Positions 22,311-34,689 of a stretch of DNA of 64,000 nucleotides are shown here, in pieces (position 1 is the stretch's first letter; each line of letters begins with the position of its first letter). This stretch comes from Fremontodendron californicum (lineage: Eukaryota > Streptophyta > Magnoliopsida > Malvales > Malvaceae): positions 2,919,001 through 2,983,000 of the forward strand of contig JAULJL010000020.1 of the NCBI GenBank assembly GCA_030761205.1, written 5' to 3'. Below the pieces are notes generated by a model, which was given only the letters and a program-made list of their open reading frames with translations, was not told the DNA's origin and ran no database searches. Both the position numbers and the translations under genes were made by a program.

Positions 22311-23599
22311 TCAATGAATATTTTCATCTTATCAATATTCAATTATTAAAATTAAATTACGAACTTCTGTAAAATTTACATGATAAACTAAGTTCCTACT
22401 TGGTATATATTTAATTTTGCTTTCTTAAACACATAAGCAACCTCCTATTGAACTTACTTTAAAATAGATTAAAATATTCGTATCTAACACTATTGTTTAA
22501 CTCGCAAGTGTAACATAAATGATATATTAATGATAAAAGATAAGTGAATCAACATTAACACATAAGCTCCATTGATTCAACATCAAATTCAAGTATTTTA
22601 AATCATCTTAATACACTATTTTCCCCCTTGTACACATAATTAAAGCATCTTGTCTCATTCTTCAACATTTACCAATCAAGTTTACAATAAAATATGGCAA
22701 AGATCTAATTTTATAATTTGGGGTATGGGTATGGGAGGAATTTGAAAGCTCATATACCTCCTTTTTGGCTAATTTTGGTGCATGTCAACATCTGTTAAGA
22801 TCCTTCTTCTACCAAGTTGTTTTCTAACACAGCAAAGGTCCATGACACAAGTGGGGTACATACATAAAGTTATAAATCTGCAAAGAAAAATATTGTTGAT
22901 TTAAATTCGAAGTGTGGGTCACCTTTTATTTCTTACTGGAAACCAAAATTAACTAATAAATCGAGAAAGTGACATTGAGGGTTCAGAAAACTTCAGCTGA
23001 GTCAAATTGAAGTTCAATCCTGCCTGTACTGATCGTTTCGTTTAAAAGCTTAAAGTATTAATACTAACTACTTTACTTGTTCTTAACTTGGCCCAAAAAA
23101 GAAATTACTTGTTCGAAACCATGCATGCTAGCTGCTGTCATATGATCATATCATTCATTGCATGGACATGACATGAAAATACATGCATGTCCATAATGAT
23201 GACGGGGATGATGGGAACTAAACGACGACGTGGCAGGGTCCTCTGAATTTGTTCTCTCCCTCTCCCATGCTTTCAGTTTCAGGACGTTTTGTCTTTTTGT
23301 AATACAGCTGAGGAACGTACAAAATAGGATACAAAAGCCACTACGTACTTGTAGATATCTAATATGAGGGGTATTTTTGTACTTTTATTTCATTTTCGAG
23401 TGATTTTGTTTTTCTTTTATATTTTGATAAAAAAAAAAACCCTAAGACTACTCCCTAATGGCCTAATCCCTAATATGAAAGTGGAAATCCACAGTTGTCA
23501 CCTGTCAGTGAACAGAGGATAGTGGTAGAGTCATTGTCCAAGTTAGGCTTACCTTTTTCTCCGGTTGGTTTTATTTGGTGTAAGTAACTTAATTGAGCC

Positions 23600-23647
<48 letters not shown>

Positions 23648-25371
23648 TTAAAATTTTCTTTTCTTTTTGACAGTTTATTGCTCTCACTATACCAGAGATG
23701 AACATGATAAATTAAATTTGGATCAAATATAAACTTTAAATATTAGAGTCCAATTTAAATATATGTAATGCTGGTTCTTGTTCCATGGCCGACATGTAAA
23801 AGTTTCATTATCTTTGAACAATTTTGAAGTTGTAGTTAAATTTAGTAATTTGTATATTTATATTGTATTTGTGTTATTTTTTACATATTATAATTATGTT
23901 TAAGATGTTATATATATATAAATTTTGATACGTTAATAATTCGTATTATATGAATTTTGACACGTTCATATAATCATATCGAAATCGTATTATTTTTTCA
24001 TGTTTATATAATATTTTAATTATTTTTTCAATCATATTTATATTGTATAATCAGATCTTATCTAAAATTGTCAGATTTAGTTATAGCGAAAGTCAAGGGA
24101 TGATTTAAAGTTTGAAGTCAAATGCGGGTAAGTTATATAAAAAAAAAAAAGTTGATTTTTGTCTATGATTTCTCTTATAAGTTACTGCTTTTGAAAGGAC
24201 CAAATTTTAATTTTTAGGGCAATTGGTTAAAGATATATACTTAGGTTGTCTTCTAAATCTTTCCATCGAGTTTAAGATGGTTTAAGGTTTTAGGTGGTGT
24301 CCTCATCTTCCCGAAACAAAAACCTTGAAAACTAATTTATTCTAGATTTCCTCGTGCACCAAATATTTTGTCTCGTCAAACATGGAAACATTGTCGACCC
24401 ATTTTATATATTAATTAATATATGTAATGAGAAATGGACTTTTTCAAATAGATGAACAGTGAATATCAACAATCTCTTGGTTTGGAAATAAATGTTTGTA
24501 TGCTTTATATTTATAAGTCTCCAATTGCAAAAACAAATAACTTTAAGATGACCCAAATGTTGCTTGAATGATTAGCATTGTCATGTACAGGAAAAATATA
24601 AATATAAATATACAACGTGCGGGGGGTTGTTTCAACAACTTGCTCATTGGAAGAAAGTTGGTTTTCTTTAATTTTGTTCTACTTTTGTTTCGGGAAATGA
24701 TTAGAATCACAAATAATAATCCAATATGCTGGCTAATTATAATATAACAAAGACCATATAAAAGTAAGACCCATAAAAATAGTGCAATGGCAAATAAATA
24801 TATATATATATATATTTTTACACTGTTAGTGAATTTATACAAAAATTATGTAAAATGATATCATATGATTTATTGACAGTGTATAAATTTATATACTGCA
24901 TATATAAATCATATATACATAAATGAATATTGCACATTAACATTCATGTAAGATGAGATAGACAAGCATCGATATTCATAAAGTAGAATTTAAAGTTTGT
25001 AGTTTAAAAATCTTGAATTCAAATTTTAGAAAAGAAAATAGACATTTATGAAATAGATGTGATTTCTTTTTTGGGTTTTGATACCTAATGTGAGAGAGTG
25101 ATCCTAGAGGGGTCAAGATTTGATTCCCAATTAAAATCTTTCATTGTAAAGTCCCATCTTGTTCTTTGCATGGATTTACTTGGAACAATATCGTCCAAAA
25201 GAGAAAGAAAAAAAAAAAAAAAAACACTAAGTACTTTATAATAATACTAAAAAAATGTATGAAACAAAAATATGGACGGTTGTGATTTTGTCTTCATGCT
25301 TGAGTTTAGTAATCAAATGCATGCTCCCAACGTGTCACCATAACTTGATTATATGAAAGGTCATTTCAAAG

Positions 25372-25410
<39 letters not shown>

Positions 25411-25730
25411 TTTATATGACATTGCCATGATATAAATTCATGAAAATGGTAAGGATGGGGTGATGGGGCAGAAATTGGCACGACTGGATGAGGGGACATG
25501 GTGCCTAATCTTTGGGGATTCATCCGAGCCAGGGCCGCACCCTGGTGTCGGACTCTTGGCATACAAATTGCTCAAAACCAAACAAAATAACAATTTGAGA
25601 GAAATGACAGCACCTTAGCCCTTTCCCCCAAATACGTCCCCCCCACCCCACCTATCTCTCTGATCCTTGTCTCCCCTCTCCTGCCAAGCCCCCCAACATT
25701 CAAAGCTGTACTCCAACTTAACAATTAGAC
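22311..25730. other. Gene-free repeat-rich stretch
   Basis: It includes an R-CGT copy (about 23840-24070), TA microsatellites (23607-23645, 25374-25404), and a C-rich patch at 25620-25710. An isolated GACGTGGC box lies near 23228. No coding exon or RNA gene is recognisable. Confidence 0.4.
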
Positions 25731-26265
25731 TGAGAATGGTAAAATCCGAGTCGTCAGATGGATTTTGAATTAATCCGTTTTGGATAATTTTTTTTTTTTT
25801 TTAACAATAGAGACGGAGCGGGACGGGTTGGTTTTTTTTGTTTGAAAGGCGGGGATAGAGTAGTTTTGGTATTTGCCTGCTCCGCCTCGCTCGAATATTG
25901 AATTTACTTTTTTACCTTTAAATATTTAGCTTTTAAAAGGATAATAAAGTAATACAACTAAACCTATTATTTTTATTTTTCTTTTTAAAAATCTAAAACT
26001 AATACTTTTTCTTTTTCTCTCCCTAATGTTGAATTTATATTTAAATTTTTTTACAATGCTTTATTATTTGAAAAAAATAAAAATAATTAATTATTATCGG
26101 ATGGGGCGGGATGGAGCGGTTATAGATGTAACCGACATCCATGGAGGTGCTAGTGGTATTGAAATTTCAACATCCATAATGGAGCGAGACGGGGCAGAGT
26201 AATCTAATGGAGGGACGAGGACGGATATTGCAAAATCCGCCCCAGCCCATTCTATTGCCATCCCT
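25731..26265. mobile_element. hAT-like MITE with GC-rich ends
   Basis: The left end is TGAGAATGGTAAAATCCGAG; the right end reversed is AGGGATGGCAATAGAATGGG. Flanks AATTAGAC (25723-25730) and AATTGGAC (26266-26273) form an 8-bp duplication with one mismatch. The ends carry GGACGGG and GGGGCGGGA words around an AT-rich core, a layout common in eudicot genomes. There is no coding capacity. Confidence 0.6.
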
Positions 26266-26414
26266 AATTGGACTTGCCCAAGAGCTTCTTTCCCTCATCA
26301 AAACCTTCCACAAATGGTAACTATTTCAAATGATTTTACTATTCATGATAAGTTGTTAAAAATTATGGGTTTATTTCAAATGGTAACTTTGAAACTTATA
26401 AGTTATAAGAATTT

Positions 26415-26530
26415 GACTTTAATTTAATTGATTTATACAATTATTTTTAAAATATAATATCTAATAAATTTAAAATTAGAATCTCAATACCTGACATAAT
26501 TTCTCTTATCACAAATTTCGAATTTTTTTA
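26415..26530 (+). mobile_element. tRNA-derived SINE, degraded copy
   Basis: TTTAATTTAATTGATTTATAC resembles the A-box region, and TAAAATTAGAATCTCAATACC the B-box region, of the better copy at 30676-30803. Confidence 0.4.
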
Positions 26531-26930
26531 AAGCTTCTAAAATTAAAACCAATAATATATAGAAAACACAAAGAGAGTGGAATCAATAATAGAATGAGAT
26601 TATATTATAAAGTTGAAAACAATATTTTAGTTAAATAATAGAGGTCCTTTGTAGGTCTTTGTAGAGCGTTAGGAGGGTTAAGCTTCTATTATGTCACCGA
26701 CCCTAAAAACATGTAACGAGAAGGAAACAAGGGTCTGATTTTCAGGTCTTTGAATTGGGCTTAAAATATTAACCAAATCCCCACTTTTTCGACCAGAAAA
26801 ATCAGTTTCTGTTTTCTGCCTAGGTCAAATATTTGAAGGTCTCGATGACAAAACCTAGGTCGAGCTGGAAAGCAGGAGCTTGTCCGAGTCATGGCCTCCT
26901 TTCTATTTTATTAATTGAATAACAATTTAG

Positions 26931-26966
<36 letters not shown>

Positions 26967-26997
26967 TACCAAATTAAAATTAAAAAAAAAAATTTAT

Positions 26998-27310
26998 TAA
27001 AGTGGTGTTATCTTATATCGTTTAAATTTTGGATTGTTTATGATTTTATATTTAAATTGAGACTCTCCATCTATTGTTAATTGATTTTAGATTATATGCT
27101 TAACATGATATCATAATCCATTCCTGTTATGTTGTTCTTGTATGTTACTCTTGTCTGTTAACCCTTCCGAATTTATCACTTTGAAGGCTTTTATATCTTT
27201 GCCTACAAGTAATAGAGTCTGTTAAAGTGGTGTTATCCCACAACGGTTAAATCATAAATTATCTATAATCTTATATTTAAGTTGAATCTTTTCATCTATT
27301 GCCAATTAAT
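26998..27310. repeat. Copia-like LTR remnant with an internal duplicate
   Basis: Two related segments begin TTAAAGTGGTGTTATCTTAT (26998) and GTTAAAGTGGTGTTATCCCA (27220). Each continues with CTTATATTTAA and TCATCTATTG words. Between them GCTTAACATGATATCATAAT resembles a degraded initiator-Met primer site. This suggests two LTR ends of a heavily deleted element. The superfamily is not proven. Confidence 0.4.
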
Positions 27311-27313
27311 TTT

Positions 27314-27451
27314 TTTTTTTTATACAAAGGAAGTCGCAACCTAAAGATAGGGGAAAGGGTTGCAGATATTTGAATTCGAATCTCAGACTTGCTGGATGTC
27401 ATCTCTTAAGATGACAGCATAAATCAATTAAGCTAAACTTTGTTCGGATTC
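27314..27451 (-). mobile_element. tRNA-derived SINE with target duplication
   Basis: On the minus strand the element carries a tRNA-like A box (TTTAGCTTAATTGATTTATG), a B-box-like GAGATTCGAATTC and a 3' poly(A) tail (poly(T) on the plus strand near 27314). Flanks are ATTGCCAATTAATTTT (27298-27313) and ATTGTCAATTAATTTT (27452-27467), a 16-bp direct repeat with one mismatch. It lies inside the second Copia-like LTR segment. About 138 bp. Confidence 0.8.
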
Positions 27452-28134
27452 ATTGTCAATTAATTTTAAATTGAATGTTGTAGAACAATTACAAGAAAAG
27501 GGCACCTAACTATTTTCGTATACTTCCTCGAGCCACACCAACCCAATAACTTGTTTTTTTTCTTCTTCTTTTTCTTTGATGTTTGATGGTCAACTTGGCT
27601 AATCCCTACTTTCCAACTGTCTTAATCAATTTTTAATCAACTCATTAACAAGCTTGTTATCCCTCCGTTCCCATTAGACAAGACAAATTTGGAAGATAAT
27701 GGTAAACATGTTGTCTAGCTTAGCTACTTGTTAATTTCTTTATGAATCCATGTTTGGTTTGGATTTCAAATTATTTGACGCATTTATCATCTAAAACCTA
27801 GTTACCCTAATCTTGTCACCCTACGGTATCTAATGAGAGACATTAATAATTAGGTTAAAAAATTAAACAAATAAAACCAAAATTTAAAATAAAACAATAA
27901 GCGACATTGCCTACTATGAGAATTTCATGTTTCTAGTCGGCCCTACAATGTTAGTAATTGTGCTTTGAAATACTTAGTCATTAATTAGTATATATATGAT
28001 GAGGTTAAAAGATCCGTACGGAGCATAAACTAGATTACATGAGAGGGGGAACAAGATCCCTACAATTATCTTTTCGAGGAAATAGTTGTGGAATTTGTCA
28101 CTCACTGTTTAAATTTTTCCATCTAAGTGAAACA

Positions 28135-28315
28135 TGTTAATATAATACGTGTCGAGCATCAGATTTGATAATTTATATATGTGTTTTATATTTTGTAACG
28201 GTTGTGTAAATAAATACAATCTATTATTAATTGTGTCAAAATTATCGTGTTAGTATATTATTTTCATGTTTATTAAATATATCATACTCATATCGCATTA
28301 CGTCAAAACTAGTCT
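28135..28315. repeat. AT-rich dispersed repeat family R-CGT, copy 4
   Basis: Words GTGTCGAGCATC, TTAATTGTGTCAAAATTATCG and CATGTTTATTAAATATATC match the family. Confidence 0.35.
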
Positions 28316-28319
28316 TAAA

Positions 28320-28745
28320 CAATATTTTTTATAACATTTCTCAAATGTTGTTAAAAATAACAAAGGCAACACTTTGACAGCATATTGCATATTGCTGTTA
28401 TATATTATAATGGCTAATAATTACAACATTTTTTAAAATTTTAGAAGCATTTGACATGTGTTGTTATAAATCTTATCATATAAAAATATTTTTGGTAGCA
28501 CTTATAATTGCTATCATTCATATCTTTTGCAACAAGTGAAAAATGCATGTAAAAAATTATGAAAAGCTGTTATAAAGTAGAAATAGTAGCATTTTACGAA
28601 ATGTTATTATATATATGTAAAAATGCTACTAAAGACATAAGGCTGTGGTCAAATATACAGCACATAAATAAATGATGTCTTATCTTACAAAAACAGTTTT
28701 TTTTTAATTTTCACAACACTTCAAAATGCTGTTATATGTCAAATT
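28320..28745. repeat. Array of short palindromic words, CACTA-like subterminal region
   Basis: Motifs of the type AACATTTCTCAAATGTTGTT, GCTGTTATA, AGCATTT and AAATGCTGTTATA recur about ten times in both orientations within 430 bp. Dense short inverted words are typical of the subterminal regions of CACTA elements. The CACTA terminus itself was not found, so the assignment is tentative. Confidence 0.35.
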
Positions 28746-28929
28746 TGACATAGTATCGTATTTTCATAGCATGTCTAAAATTATAAAATATATCTAGACC
28801 CATATTTGAAACTACATTATTTTTGTAAAAATTTGACATCAATCATACCTGGCCTGACTAGTGAGATATCATATTCTCGGTATTAGAGTTTTTGTGGTCC
28901 TAATTTGGTTTAAACACCTAGTTATATAT

Positions 28930-29776
28930 ATATATATATATATTGGAACATAGCTAAATATTTCGATCCATTATCGACCTAATCAATCTTTTATGATTCT
29001 AAATGTTGACCGAGGGAGAAAATGTGAAACAAAAGCCAAAAACTTCGCCAGAATCATGTGTTTTTTTTTTTTTTATAATTATGATCAGCTCCTTCGTCAT
29101 CATAGGGTTAAGCATATAATTATTCTTGTTAAATAGACTCATAACTAAGATTCCGAACCATCTTCAATAGGGAGAGACAATTCCTCCTCAAGAATTATTC
29201 TCAACTTGGTCAATAAATTAGCTAGGGTCTAATTAATGCTTTTAATTAAACTAGATTAGAAATCCACACCAAATATCTCCTTTGATTCGAAATCGTTTAG
29301 AAAAAGAATAATATTTATCAGTAAAATGTATAGGTGGATTCTTAGGATCCACATACATTTCTATAAGGGATTAATAAATGACGAGCAAGCAAGAATCTAA
29401 TCATCATGACTTGTTTATTTCATTGCCACTTTATTCTAGACCCAATATTTTTCCAAGAAAGAAGTATATATACGTAATATGCTTACCAAATTTGACCACC
29501 AATCATTTGAAAGAACTATTGCCTTTTTAATTAAAGTCTTTTGAATGTATCTTTTCAAAAAAATATTTTAAAAAAGAAAATTAATGCATTTTTTTAATTT
29601 AATAAAAATAATGCATTAAATATAAACATATTTTTTTAAAATAATAATTAAAGAATCTTTAATCGTGTTGATAAACATCAGTTAATCAAACTCATTTTTT
29701 TAGTTACAATTCCAAACTACTTCACCAAATTTAGATAATTATATTAATGATTTTAATGTGTACACATGTATGTCTT

Positions 29777-29807
<31 letters not shown>

Positions 29808-30360
29808 TTCCACATATGCATATAATGAAATTAATTTATGCTACATTTGGTGATAACTAAGTAAATTTAAATTTATAATTAAACAATAATATTCTCCAAT
29901 CTTAATTAACTAATAAAGTAGTATATATAAAGAAGCTAATTATATATTGTCTCCATCATCCATCATTATCATTGTCATTATCACCATCATTGCTAACACT
30001 ACTATCAATTTCTACATATTAGTGTCATCCCTGATTTCATTAGTATTATCATCATTGTAATTTCATTATTCTCTTTGTCATTGTCAACATAGTCACAGCT
30101 TCAATTTAATTTTCTCTTTTAATGGTTGTAAATCACTTTCTATAAATTTTTAAATTCAAGTTTAGCACTAGCAATATAATAATATTTGTTGAAAGATACA
30201 TAATGTTAATTAACTCCATTTATAATATATTACTCTAAAATTAATTAATAATAGTATTATATATATTTATTAATTAGAGATCCTCAAGAATAAAAAAAAA
30301 AAAACAATCATAAATTTATAGCACAATTAATTATGCATTATGCAATATGAAATATGCATA
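28930..30360. other. Gene-free AT-rich stretch
   Basis: It contains TA runs (29780-29806) and a CAT/CATT-rich patch near 29950-30075. I see no coding exon. Confidence 0.4.
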
Positions 30361-30366
30361 ATGTAA

Positions 30367-30645
30367 TAGACCTGGCCGCGACCCAATTTTTTTTTTTTTT
30401 TTATCTAAGTTTGGTTCATGTTTAGATGGGCCCGTAAGTTTAGTTTACTGTTCATAAATATTAAAATTTTACAAAATATCATTTTATATTAATATTAATT
30501 AATTTTAAATAAAAATAATATTTTATTAGATGAACAGTACTTCAGACCTAGTCGACCAATATAGAAAAAACTCCGATCCAAGCCCGATCCAATTCGAGCC
30601 AGGCCTTTCGAGCTAGACAGGTAATCCGACCCTTGGACAAGTCTA
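30367..30645. mobile_element. hAT-like MITE family M2, copy 3 (best preserved)
   Basis: 279 bp. The left end is TAGACCTGGCCGCGACCC; the inverted right end is TAGACTTGTCCAAGGGTCGG. Flanks TAATGTAA (30359-30366) and TCATGTAG (30646-30653) agree at 6 of 8 bases, as expected for an old hAT-type duplication. The core holds two mirrored TACTGTTCAT / GAACAGTACTTC words. Confidence 0.6.
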
Positions 30646-30675
30646 TCATGTAGTGGATAATCTCATTGAATAATT

Positions 30676-30803
30676 TGAGATTTAACTCAATTGGTTTATA
30701 CAGTTATTTTTAAAGGTGGTATCTAATAGGTCTAGAGTTCAAATCCGAAAACTTGCATCTTTTTCCTTATCCCCAAACTACAACCTCTTTTGTAAAAAAA
30801 TAA
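30676..30803 (+). mobile_element. tRNA-derived SINE, clear copy
   Basis: TTTAACTCAATTGGTTTATAC (A-box region), GAGTTCAAATCC (B-box-like), then CCCCAAACTACAACCTC and a poly(A) run. Same layout as 27314-27451 and 59298-59430. Confidence 0.6.
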
Positions 30804-31199
30804 TCTTAATTAAAAATGATTGAACATATCACTAAAAGAGTGATCTTAGATTTAAATCTTGAACTTCTCCAAAGGCTAAACTAAAGCTGCTCTATTTGTT
30901 CATCCATTGCTTCCTGCAAAGTAAAGATCAAAGAAATTAATAGCTTGTTAAAGTATACAAGGCTGCGTTATTGCACTTGTTAAAGATTTCAATTTATCTA
31001 TTTTGGCTTTTTATTATGAAAGTAGAGTTAGATATAATATTGAGAAGATGATGTGTATACATTGGATTCTCAAACGGAGGAGACAAAGAAATTAGTTTGC
31101 TAACAATTGTTTTAGAGAGTTATGGGCGTAAATATAACTAATTAATTTGTCTTAATTAGCTAATTGGGTTTTGATTAAATGGGGAAGGTGCAATATTTT

Positions 31200-31328
31200 A
31201 ATTTTTTTAGTACAAAGGAGATTACAGTTTAGGAATATGAGAAGGTGTTGTAAATGTTAGATTTGAACTCAGGTATGCTAGTTGTCACTTATTAAAAATA
31301 ATTGCATAAACCAACTAGATTAAACCCC
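31200..31328 (-). mobile_element. tRNA-derived SINE copy
   Basis: Read on the minus strand: TTTAATCTAGTTGGTTTATG, GAGTTCAAATC, then CCTAAACTGTAATCTCCTTT and a poly(A) end. No target duplication is obvious. Confidence 0.55.
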
Positions 31329-32414
31329 AAGTTCATGCATTGCCTTAGTTTGTGGGTACTTGGATTTCATTTGTTTTCTAATTAAACCAATCCAGTTAAT
31401 CTTTTTTATTAAAAATAAATAAATATCAGAACCTTATTCTTTAAACAAAATAGACATGCTTATTAGGTTAATGTTTATGATGCAACTTTTATTGAAAAGG
31501 TAACTTTAGCTGCTCAATAATCAACTTTATCTATATGATCATCTTATCAAGTAAGGATGATAAATTACTTTAAAAAGACTTGAGAAAATTATCAGGGAGA
31601 CTATATATAGTTTCTTTAGTGGAAAAAGTATTATTTTTTGTATGGGAAAGAAGACTATTATAGTTAAACCTATAATACTTTGACATTTGAACTTTTCCAA
31701 TAAGCTAGCAAACTTTGCATTTATATAATTATGTTATGCAATATTATTATGGACAAAAGTACAAAAAAACCCTATAATTTTATCCACAAATCTTATTAAA
31801 CATAAATATATACTTAGCAACAATAATTGCTAGTTTACAATTGGAGAGGAGTCAAAATCAACTCCCAATAATCACATACCTACTCCACCACTAACCCACA
31901 TAGATATTTCAACATGACCCATCAAAAGTAGGGTCCCATTTCCTACTTCAATAAATCTAATTATAATTTACAATTAAAAAATTTTATTTGCATAAATTAC
32001 TATATAATAAAATTTTTAAAAAAATTGAAATTTGTCTATCTCCCAAACTTAGGAAACTCATTCTAACTTTACTTGACTTGTCACTTTCCTTTCATTTTCC
32101 TCTTTCCCAACTGTTCCTTTTAATTTAATTAAATCCTCAATAATTTTAAGTCATTTTCAATAAGCTATTTTTAATTATTAATAAAATAATTTATTATTAT
32201 TATTATTATTAGTAGTACTTTAATCTGGAACGATTATTGTAGCTCTAAATAGTTACTTAAAAAATAAAAAATGTTAATAGTGTCTATTGTCCAATAATAC
32301 TGATTAAAATAATATTTAAAAAATAATAATTAATAAATTATTATTTTTAAATTTAATAAAAACAACGTAATAATTATAAAAAATTAATAAATATATATCT
32401 ATAAACACCGTTAA

Positions 32415-32958
32415 TCTATACTATTCTTAAAAGGACTTCTTGAGTTGGTGTCACGAGTTAAAAGACATAAACTTAATGGAGAAAATATTCAAAAAACCAA
32501 ACTATAAAAATAAAAAAAAAATGAAATTGAATTAAAAAATTCATTTAATAATTTTATAAATTTTTTTTTTTTTTTTTTTAAAATACTCACTCACAAAATC
32601 ACTCACGTAATTAAAAACTCACCACTCTCTCACACAACTACCCACTCATCTTTTTCTCCACAAAAACTATCCAATTTTCTAAAAAATTTTGCTAACGAGT
32701 GTCCTTAGGACACTTTTTAAGGTTAGTTAATATATAATTTATAATAATAATATTGTATTAAATACAAAAATTAATAACTTTATTCATCATTTTCAATGCA
32801 TTAATTGAAGATATTATTATATTTAATAACTTTAAAATATCTAATTATAAAAATACCTTTAAACCATTCGTTAACAAAATCATTTTCTAAAAAAAAAAAA
32901 TATCTAATTATAAAAATTACCTACTTTTACACATATAATGAATGTCAGAAAATTATAA
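32415..32958 (+). mobile_element. Non-autonomous Helitron copy D, interrupted by a MITE
   Basis: The 5' end reads A|TCTATACTATTCTTAAAAGG followed by GAGTTGGTGTCAC, as in the copy at 34074. The 3' side CACATATAATGAATGTCAG then AAAATTATAAT aligns with the 3' end of copy B, with CTAG decayed to ATAA. Removing the M3 MITE and its 9-bp duplication leaves about 336 bp. The 3' end is less certain than the 5' end. Confidence 0.55.
32684..32882 (+). mobile_element. Mutator-like MITE family M3, copy 2, inside Helitron D
   Basis: Ends AAATTTTGCTAACGAGTGTC and (reversed) TGATTTTGTTAACGAATGG. The 9-bp duplication TTTTCTAAA is perfect at 32675-32683 and 32883-32891. The interior shares TTTATTCATCATTTTCAATG with copy 3. 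Confidence 0.8.
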
Positions 32959-33589
32959 TAAGATATAAAACAAAGCCAGAGTTATTGTAGTAATGATAAG
33001 ACAATAAATAATTAATCATATTGATGACGTGTCCAATTCCTTTTTAAGAACCCAATCATTGTCGAAACCGTTTTCAGCTTCCGATTAAACTTCCCACTTT
33101 CTCTACTTAACTAAAATGAGATATCTTTAACATGTAACGCCCTTCCATCATTAACCATGCGGATTCGCTTTGCTAATCCCCTCCAAATATTGTTGATCCT
33201 TTATTACTTTTATTTAAATTCTTATAATTTAAGTCTAATATTAATAATTTAATAAAGAAAAGTTATCCTCCATGAACACTTCAATAATTAAATTTTAAAT
33301 ATCAAAATTATTTTTATTATTAAAATTTCTGATTGAAATTAATATTACGAGTATCAAAAAAATCAAAATTAAAATAATAACAAAAAATAAAATAAGGTAC
33401 TTATGACTTAAATTTTGTATTATTTTAAAATTATAAAAATTATTCACTTTTATAATAAAAATTGTCTAAATAATTATTTTTTTTGAAAAATCACACATAT
33501 TTTGAATGTACCAATTTCTAATATAATATGAAATTATCTGATTAAGAAGTAATTCAATATCAATCGATCAAGCATAATGAATAATTTAT

Positions 33590-33683
33590 CTTACCTAGGT
33601 TGGCTCAATTGACTATGATTGTTAACTTTAACATAAACGAAATGATTTTGGATTCGAGTCTAGTCGATGATTTTTTTTTTTTA
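33590..33683 (+). mobile_element. SINE-like sequence
   Basis: TTGGCTCAATTGACTATG resembles a tRNA A-box region, GGATTCGAGTC a B box, and a 12-base T run follows. It is probably a second SINE type; no duplication was found. Confidence 0.35.
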
Positions 33684-33689
33684 GTATTA

Positions 33690-34074
33690 CTAGATTTTAA
33701 CACACTCATTTTGTGAGTGAAGAAAATAATTTAAAAAAAAAAATTATTTAATAGGTAGGTAGTTTTGAAAAAAAAGAAAAAAAAATAAAAAAGAAAAAGA
33801 GATGAGTAAGTTATAAAAGTAAAATTGGGTAGTTTTTATAGAAAACATATTTTTTTATAAAAATAAAAAAGACATAAATATCTTTCATATTATTTTATTT
33901 TATTTTGGTTTTTACATAGTTTCACCAATTGAGTTGGTGTCACTTGGCTCAGTTACACTAACTCAGTTATTTTTTTTATAATAGTATTTTGGTTTTTAGG
34001 TAGTTTCACCAACTGAGTTGGTGTCACTTGACTCAGTGACACCAACTCAGTCATTCCCTTTATAATAGTATAGA
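33690..34074 (-). mobile_element. Non-autonomous Helitron copy A, complete
   Basis: On the minus strand the element begins TCTATACTATTATAAAGGG, preceded by A, and ends CTAG, followed by T: the exact Helitron rule with no target duplication. A hairpin (CACTCA/TGAGTG, 33703-33719) lies 9 bases before CTAG. Near the 5' end a 12-bp inverted repeat GAGTTGGTGTCA is present and a related copy repeats inward. 385 bp, no coding capacity. Confidence 0.82.
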
Positions 34075-34077
34075 TTA

Positions 34078-34399
34078 CTAGAATTTCACACATTTATCAT
34101 GCAAGTAAAAATATATATTTTTTAAATAATAAATCATGTTTTAAAAAAATTAAATGTAAAAAAAAGGGTAGTTTTTGTTAGTGGGTACTTGTTTAGAAAA
34201 TGGATAGTTTTTTTAGAAGTAAATAGGTAAAAAAATTTATAAAAATTATTATATAAAATATTAAAATACATAAATATCCTTATTCATTTTTTTTTAATTT
34301 TTTAACACTTAATGATTTTTTTGTATTTTTATTTACTGAGTTGGTATCACTTGACTCAGTGACATCAACTCAACTATTTTTTTTTATAATATAGTTAGA
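34078..34399 (-). mobile_element. Non-autonomous Helitron copy B, directly next to copy A
   Basis: The minus-strand 5' end is TCTAACTATATTATAAAAAA (an alternative start lies six bases upstream), followed by GAGTTGATGTCACTGAGTC. The 3' end is GTGTGAAATTCTAG followed by T. About 322 bp. Its CTAG end lies three bases from the TC start of copy A, so the two lie head to tail. Confidence 0.72.
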
Positions 34400-34689
34400 T
34401 ATAGATATAAATACACTAAGATATCTAATTCTCAACATGTGCACCTTGACTTGATTATAGCAACCTGTCCCGAATTTATCTGAACAAAAAAAATTATCTT
34501 AAAATTGATCTTTATTTTGTCATCATATTAATAATATTATTACTATTATTATGAAAAATGTAAGTTCTATATTACCCTTTAATAAAGTTTACAAAAGAAA
34601 TGAAATAGGATAGAATTTATAAGAAGTTTAAAATTAATGAAATTCCATAAATAAAAAAATTAGCTGCCCATAAAAAATTAAAACATTAT

